Origin: Erythrobasidium yunnanense
Lineage: Eukaryota > Basidiomycota > Cystobasidiomycetes > Erythrobasidiales > Erythrobasidiaceae
NCBI GenBank assembly: GCA_001600175.1
Contig: BCJC01000003.1
Span: 992,001 to 1,056,000 of the forward strand
DNA length: 64,000 nucleotides
Direction: 5' to 3'
Shown here: piece by piece, positions 58,495-64,000 of the stretch
Position numbering within the stretch: position 1 is the first letter of the stretch
Layout: every line of letters starts with the position of its first letter
Made by a program: the position numbers and the translations under genes
The notes under the pieces: model-generated
Databases searched by the model: none
What the model was told of the DNA's origin: nothing
Seen by the model: the letters and a program-made list of their open reading frames with translations, nothing else

Positions 58495-60489
58495 CTACTC
58501 AGCGCCCTCTAATATACGACCTGTCCGCGTGACCAAATTTAACGGTAAAGCTCTGGCAACTTTCTTGACAGCCCATTCCACGCCCGTCTTTTGTGAAGGA
58601 CAGTACACATTGCTATCCACTCGACTGTGCCATAAGAAAGTCCGTCTGAAGACTTTGTCTACGTATTCTTCTGTCTGGTTTTTGATGCAGGGCTTCAGGA
58701 GAGGCGGTGGAGTCCATGTTTCCTGAATCACAAGATCTTAGCTTTCGCATCTGATAAAATGATTGCGAGCTCACACTCTCCACGAAAGCTAGAGGGAAGA
58801 CAGCCAAGCCGCAATGCGTTTTGTGCTCGCATACGTTGAGGAGACCTGGATGAGGTATATTCAGCCTCACCAAATGCATGATTGAGACAGGAATACTCAC
58901 CATCGTTGGTTGTGCGTCCCGAGAAGGGCACAAAGCCATACTTAGTTGAGCTGAAAATGGCCTTAGAAAGCATATCGCCATTTACCAGTTAGTTTACTCA
59001 CTTCCACGCGTTCCGGTCGAAAGGTATTGTGCATAACGTATCAAGCATCTTGGAGGCTTGCGGGCTAGGGTGTTTGCCAACTGAAATTATGTGATTGTTG
59101 TAGTAGTGATTGCGATCGAAAGGCTTATCAAGGTGATTGTGATAAGCCGGTGCGAAAGGGCCGACACGAAGTAGCCTGCAGGAAGCTGCGTCAGCATATT
59201 CAGACAGTACATCATTTGACTGTGCTTACGAGGTCATATCGCGAATGAAGACGACATCGCTGTCCAGCCAGACACCTCCGTACTATTTCGAAACAATATC
59301 AGCCTTCGGAAGTAAATTAAAGTGGCTACAGCAGGACCCACCTTCGCTAGCAGCATCGTTCGTAACAGATTCGACACAGCTGCATTTCCCATATTTGCTC
59401 TTTGACGGTATTTCGAGCTTGTCCACTCTAGATTCCTCTCATAGCATGTTCCTTTCGCTATGGCTGCATGGTTGAGAGCTCTAAAGATGACTATCTTCGG
59501 CGCCAGCTCGGCATAGCGGTCTAAGACTTTCTTAGGCGGAGGTGTCGTTTTGCCATGCCAGAAGATCAGCCTATCGAACGACGCATATCAGCCACGGGCT
59601 CCTGATTACACTGTATCGAGCTGCAATGCTTCACCTGTGCCCGGCTGCCAAATTTTGAGTCGCTAGGAAAGAATCGATAGCGAGCTCGAAGGCATCTCCC
59701 CATCCGCCTGTGGACGTATTACGTCAGCTTCGTTGCACGATACCATCGCCCAGAAAGAGTCTGCTCACCTTCCCAATGCATATGGAAGAGGAAGCCGCCT
59801 TCGGGTATAGGGAATACCGGACAGCTAGAGTTCTTCGCATAGTTTGCATCCCAGTCTCTCAGCGGAGCTTCAGCATCCAGCAGCCCGGTTCGTTTCGCAT
59901 AGTCTACGATGCACTGTTGAGCATTCGAGCATAAGCAGATGTAGGAGAGGTTTATATAGGCAGAGCGGCGTACTGAAGGAGAGTTGAAAGTATCTCTCCA
60001 TGATGCCGGATACTGGAGAACGCCGCTGATCAGACATGATGCCGGGGTCAAGCAAGAGAGACCGCGCCGACTCACCACATTGTGCTTGAGGAAGAATTTA
60101 GAGTCATGTCGAGCTTCTTCAGGAAGAGATATTTGCAGAGTCGAGCTTGCGGCTGCAGCGGTCTCTACGGGTGCTGATGTGATCGTCTCGGTGACTGTCT
60201 GCACCGATAGAGCTTGTGTGATAGCATCTGTCTGTGGCAGAGCTACTGATGACGACGAATCGGATGTTGCTGTCCCTTTGCTGTGCTCCCGCGTATCAAG
60301 TTCGATAGCAGGCGGAGAGGGCTTGATCCTTCTTCCATGAAACAGGACCGGATACTCGGTTACGAGCGTTGGAGTGGATGATATACTGATGTATGGGTGG
60401 AAGAGATAAGCTGTGAAGAGTGCGCCCGTTGTCGTAGCCACGAGCAGTCGAAGGAGGGTCGACGGAGATGGTAGGCAATCGCCTGTCAT
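58495..60489 (-). CDS. type II membrane DXD glycosyltransferase
   Basis: The start MTGDCLPSPSTLLRLLVATT is followed by TGALFTAYLFHPYISI, a single signal-anchor helix, and a Ser/Thr-rich stem. The catalytic part is spread over several exons: APLRDWDANYAKNSSCPVFP, GGFLFHMHWEG, LIFWHGKTTPPPKKVLDRYA, then LLRTMLLAK spliced to YGGVWLDSDVVFIRDM. YGGVWLDSD is the DXD motif of the Gly_transf_sug/GT32-like group, which binds nucleotide-sugar through a metal ion. Later segments are VGPFAPAYHNHLDKPFDRNH and GDMLSKAIFSSTKYGFVPFS. The last exon reads VIQETWTPPPLLKPCIKNQT and ends RTGRILEGAE. It probably works in the Golgi on glycans; donor and acceptor are unknown. The upstream in-frame GTG at 60531 is not used as start. 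Confidence 0.78.
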
Positions 60490-60928
60490 GGTAGACGGGC
60501 CTGATCTTGTGTCATAGAATATCAATGACACCTATCGTGAGAAGGAGAAGATGTTCATGAGCCATCTTTGCGAAAAAGCTCTCTCGAAGCCAAGCTTCCG
60601 AGATGGACGCTCATTTGAACGGGCAGAAAATCTTTTAAGAAGGAGAGCATGGTCATCACGCTCTACTTCATCTGATAAGGTTTCGGACATAGCGACATGC
60701 TCTCAGCGACATGTCAGCCCCAGAAGATAGATGTTGAGCAGGCGGAGATGGCAGGGATCGACAGCAGCTTTCACGAAAAGTAGGAAGCAGCTTCTGTTTC
60801 TGTTCTTCTGAAGGTCTTGTGTGATAAAGCTGGTCCGCTGGCTCTGCTTCCGATGTGCTCTCTTCGTGGCCTTTTTCTCCCAACGACCGACTGCCAGTTT
60901 TCATGCTTCGACATCAAGCGTAATCTGC
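60490..60928. promoter_or_regulatory. divergent promoter region
   Basis: The glycosyltransferase (minus) and TRAF-type gene 1 (plus) start on either side. No specific element was recognised. Confidence 0.4.
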
Positions 60929-62209
60929 ATGGACTATTGGTCTTCCTATCGAACTGTGAAGCCCTTGGATCTCGTTGTTCGTGCTTCTGGCTGAGCACGA
61001 GCGCCTTTCCAGCTTCGATGAACCAGCCAGCAAGCTCGAGATTCTTAGCTGTAGCGAATGTCGTCTAGTGCTTCATCATCCAGTTTCACCTTGTCAGCAT
61101 CTGGTAATCTGTCAGATCCACCTCGAAGAAACAGTCGAAGATGTCCAGCTCGGCAAGACTATCGAGTGCTCAGAATGCAGGAAGAGCGCCTTCGAGAAAG
61201 CATACTGGGTGGATGAGAGGATCAAGTCTCTACGAATACGATGCCAGTATGAAGGCTGCACATTCAGCTCCGCCAAAATTGACGAACACAAGGCTATCGT
61301 CGGGCTTTCCATCTGTTATAAGACCAGGCTAAATGAGCATCTCGATTGGTGGACTCTGTTTCTATTCGCAGTGTCCTTTCGGTGTCACTCTTTGTCCGAA
61401 TGAAGGCTGCGTGGAGAAAGTCAGATTGACCGAAATCGACTTGCACGCTGCAAAATGTCCTTTCCAAACGATGCAGTGTGACAGACAAGGCTGCGACAGT
61501 ACCTTCATTCGCGTAAATAGCAAGAAGCACGATGATCTCTGCGACTTTTATAGGTAAAGTTGGATCTTCGAAGCGCAAGAAGATCTAGACTGATCCTCTC
61601 GACAGGTGCCCGTACTCAGATGTAGATGATTGTCCGCACATATCTACAAAAGCTCTGCTAGCTCCACACGTAACCTACTGCAAGAGACTACACGATAAAT
61701 TGGCTTTACTGGAATCACAAGTGGAGGAGACGCAGAATGAATTTGTACTCTTCAAGCATCAGCACGATAGAAGAACAGACTCCACGCAGAGCCGCTCAGC
61801 CGCAATTTTAGCTACGGTAGCTACTGTACTTGATAATACAAACACGTTGCCGAAGCCTAGCAAGCAGCAGCACATGGGAAGACCGGGCACGAAGGCTCAC
61901 CAGACGCAGCGCCGCGTCTCTATACACGGTAGTAGGAGTGGATCAACTATGGGCAACCTATTCAAGACACCAGCTACATCGAAACCTCATGGATCGACCG
62001 TTTCATTCGCTTCTACTCTACCAATCGAAAAAAACCAAAACGATCCCCTTCCATCGTTTCGTGGCACGAAGAGATCACATCCACCCACTCCGTTCGAAGA
62101 GGAGGACGAGCTTAACAGTTCGGAAGACATCGAATCGTTCTCTATCGACAGCCATCAGCCAACAAGTGTCGCGGGCCAAGCCAAGTTCATCAAAAGGGAC
62201 CTTCCATAG
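60929..62209 (+). CDS. TRAF-type zinc-finger protein, copy 1
   Basis: The certain part starts at an acceptor at 61013 and reads SFDEPASKLEILSCSECRLV, VSPCQHLVICQIHLEE and TIECSECRKSAFEKAYWVDE, a RING-like head. IRCQYEGCTFSSAKIDEHKAI joins through an intron (GTCGGG...TTCGCAG) to CPFGVTLCPNEGCVEKVRLT and EIDLHAAKCPFQTMQC, then STFIRVNSKKHDDLCDFYR. A further intron leads to CPYSDVDDCPHISTKALLAP and HVTYCKRL. These are C-x2-6-C-x11-H-x3-6-C type TRAF zinc fingers. A helix LALLESQVEETQNEFVLF follows, then a Ser-rich, basic tail ending FIKRDLP. Such proteins often work in ubiquitin signalling. Exon 1 is uncertain: an ATG at 60929 is only a candidate. Confidence 0.7.
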
Positions 62210-62467
62210 CCACAAAGTCGAAGAGGGTGAAGTAGCAGCAGTATAACCTGAGTTGCCAGTGTCGTATCGGAGTAAGGGCGGAGTCAAGTCTAGATTTAGG
62301 CTGTCCATAGTCAGATTTCAACAGCTACACCTATCTCTAGTAGTTGGTATTTTGTGTAGCTATATGAATAGTGAGAATGCTGCGAATAGTACTTCCTTCC
62401 TCAGAACTTCCTTACTCTTCCCTTGCGTCCGACTTATCATTTCGCTTTCAACATTCAATGACACACG

Positions 62468-63687
62468 ATGGGCTTCGCTTTCGAAATGTAGAAGACTTTT
62501 CTGCATCTTCATTTGCTCCTTCTGACTGCCACATCTCAGCTACGACGAGAGTCCAAGCAAGCTCGAGGTCCTGAGCTGCAGCATTTGTCTGCAAGTCCTC
62601 GACAATCCTATTTCACCATGTCCGCATCTCGTAATATGCCAAAGTCACATTGAAGATTCTCAGTTACAAGACTGTCAAGAATGTCAGCAGAGACCGCGCG
62701 AAAAGCCAATCAACGCGTGCTGGGTCGACCAGAAAGTCAAATCGCTAAGGAGACGATGCAAATATGATGGCTGTACATTCAGTACTCCGAAAATCGACGA
62801 ACATCAAGCGATCGTCAGGCGTCTTTCATTTCGGCGCGCATGCTATCGAGAAAGCTACTTGACTTCTACGTACCCCTCTGCAGTGCGAATATGGCATTAT
62901 ACCTTGTCCCAATGAAGGCTGTCATGCGCAGATCAGAAGACCGGACCTCCAGAATCACGCAGCCGCCTGCCCTTTCGCCTTGCTAAATTGCGCACGACCC
63001 CGCTGTACAGCGCTTTTCCAGCGTCAAGATGAAGACAAGCACGATGCAGAGTGTGCATCCTATTGGTACACCTGATCTATACCGCAGAAGAGGCCGAGAC
63101 TAACCGCTTGCACTAGCTGTCCCTACCAAATACGAGATGGCTGTCCATTCCTATCTACAAAAGCTACATTAGACGGACACATCATCTATTGCACTCGAAT
63201 GCACAATGAGATCGCGTCCCTCGAAGCTCGCCTAGATAACAAAGATAAAGATATAGCACAACTAGTGCGGCTGCACATGGATGAAGTTGCATCGAAAGAC
63301 GACACAATCGCCGAACAAAGAACGAATATAGACAGATTAAGAAAAGAGCGAAATCAAGTGAAGAAAGACAACCTTATTCTCAAAGACAAATATCGCATTG
63401 CGGTCCGAAGAGTCGAAGAAGCGGCCGTAGGATACCGAAGCACCAATGGAGATACAAGCTCTTCACATGGTACGACCTCGTCCCCTGCCTCGTCACGTTC
63501 ATCAAATCACCCTACCTCAGATGAGTCTCCTCCGCTTTATCGTACATCGAAGCGATCGCGTCCACCTACCCTCTCCGAAGAGAGTGATGAAGAGGTCGAA
63601 TTAGACTCGTTCGCCGTCAATGACTGGGTCGACATTAAGAAGGTCAAGAACGATAGGCCGGCAAAGAAGGACCATCCGCGACGATGA
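62468..63687 (+). CDS. TRAF-type zinc-finger protein, copy 2
   Basis: Exon 1 is short: MGFAFE, split within the next codon. A 52-nt intron (GTAGAAG...CATCTCAG) joins it to YDESPSKLEVLSCSICLQVL and ISPCPHLVICQSHIEDS, the RING-like head. RRCKYDGCTFSTPKIDEHQAI is spliced to CEYGIIPCPNEGCHAQIRRP and DLQNHAAACPFALLNC, then TALFQRQDEDKHDAECASY. After another intron come CPYQIRDGCPFLSTKATLDG and HIIYCTR. A long coiled coil follows (EIASLEARLDNKDKDIAQLV, NIDRLRKERNQVKKDNLIL). The end is Ser-rich and acidic, with KKVKNDRPAKKDHPRR. Introns sit at the same places as in copy 1. The head lacks some of the second Cys pairs seen in copy 1 and may not be a working RING. Confidence 0.72.
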
Positions 63688-64000
63688 ATACGACAAATTG
63701 TCGCTATGTCGGCTGGCTGCACATATGTTGTTGTAGACGTAAGAAGGATTATATGCCGCATCGCGGTCATGATGTTCAGTATGCATTGTCGGGCTAAAAT
63801 CGCAAGAAGGATCCGGAGGAGGTTTCGCTCAGGATGGTAGTTCAGACTGTGAGCATCATAAGAGGCCGAACTGAACCCGTTTGGTGCTTGCTGCTTGCTG
63901 CTTGCAAAATCGGTGCCTTGTTCAGAAACATTGCATATCATAGAGTGCCTCGAGGTTGGTTGTCTTCGTTCCGACTGACACTTTCCCGACTGACGCCTTT
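63688..64000. other. intergenic, window end
   Basis: No gene is seen. A short run of tgcttgc units lies near 63886-63905. Confidence 0.5.

Larger units (their letters stand above)
57088..58590 (+). repeat. 1.55-kb tandem duplication, unit 2
   Basis: Second unit, holding orphan-module gene 3 and a matching 3' flank. The right edge is approximate and overlaps the 3' end of the convergent glycosyltransferase gene. Confidence 0.65.

Overview
The window is nuclear DNA of a filamentous or dimorphic fungus, most likely a basidiomycete and possibly an Ustilaginomycotina-type smut relative. This placement is an inference. It rests on compact genes on both strands, many 50-65 nt GT-AG introns, long Ser-rich low-complexity proteins, and a fungal gene set: ELP1, VPS28, peroxisomal FOX2, a GPR1/FUN34/YaaH transporter, a PSP1-type protein and ribosomal protein eL15. 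I see no rRNA or tRNA genes, CRISPR arrays or recognisable transposons or retroelements.

Layout. 0.4-12.3 kb: a local family of alpha-arrestin-like genes, with one copy on the minus strand, three intact copies on the plus strand and one decayed fragment. It is interrupted by a Ser-rich orphan gene and a mitochondrial carrier. 12.8-14.5 kb: a GH18 chitinase. 15.3-32.3 kb: mostly housekeeping genes (ELP1, PSP1-domain protein, VPS28, alpha/beta hydrolase, FOX2, acetate/ammonium-type transporter). 32.9-39.4 kb: a poorly coding stretch with a decayed F-box-like gene, a small START/SRPBCC protein and a tandem pair of MYND-finger genes, one of which is frameshifted by a 13-nt gap. 40.3-47.9 kb: ribosomal protein eL15, a UPF0132 membrane protein, a secreted-type carboxylesterase, a small zinc-ribbon protein, an inverted partial copy of the eL15 gene, and a selenoprotein-W-like Rdx gene with a 6-nt microexon inside its CxxC motif. 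48.0-53.8 kb: an ARM/HEAT-like protein and a flavin monooxygenase. 54.7-58.4 kb: three tandem genes of a family I do not recognise, built from one or two copies of a module of about 90 residues with a conserved phase-1 intron. 58.5-60.5 kb: a type II DXD glycosyltransferase. 60.9-63.7 kb: a tandem pair of TRAF-type zinc-finger genes.

The main theme is repeated local duplication. Four families (arrestin, MYND, orphan-module, TRAF) sit in tandem with flanks copied along with the genes, and eL15 has been partly copied in inverted orientation about 6 kb away. Each cluster shows some decay: a relic, an in-frame stop or a frameshift. The best candidate for something undescribed is the orphan-module cluster at 54.7-58.4 kb. 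Gene boundaries were worked out by hand from splice signals and alignment between paralogues. Where the exon lengths add up to a whole number of codons I say so.
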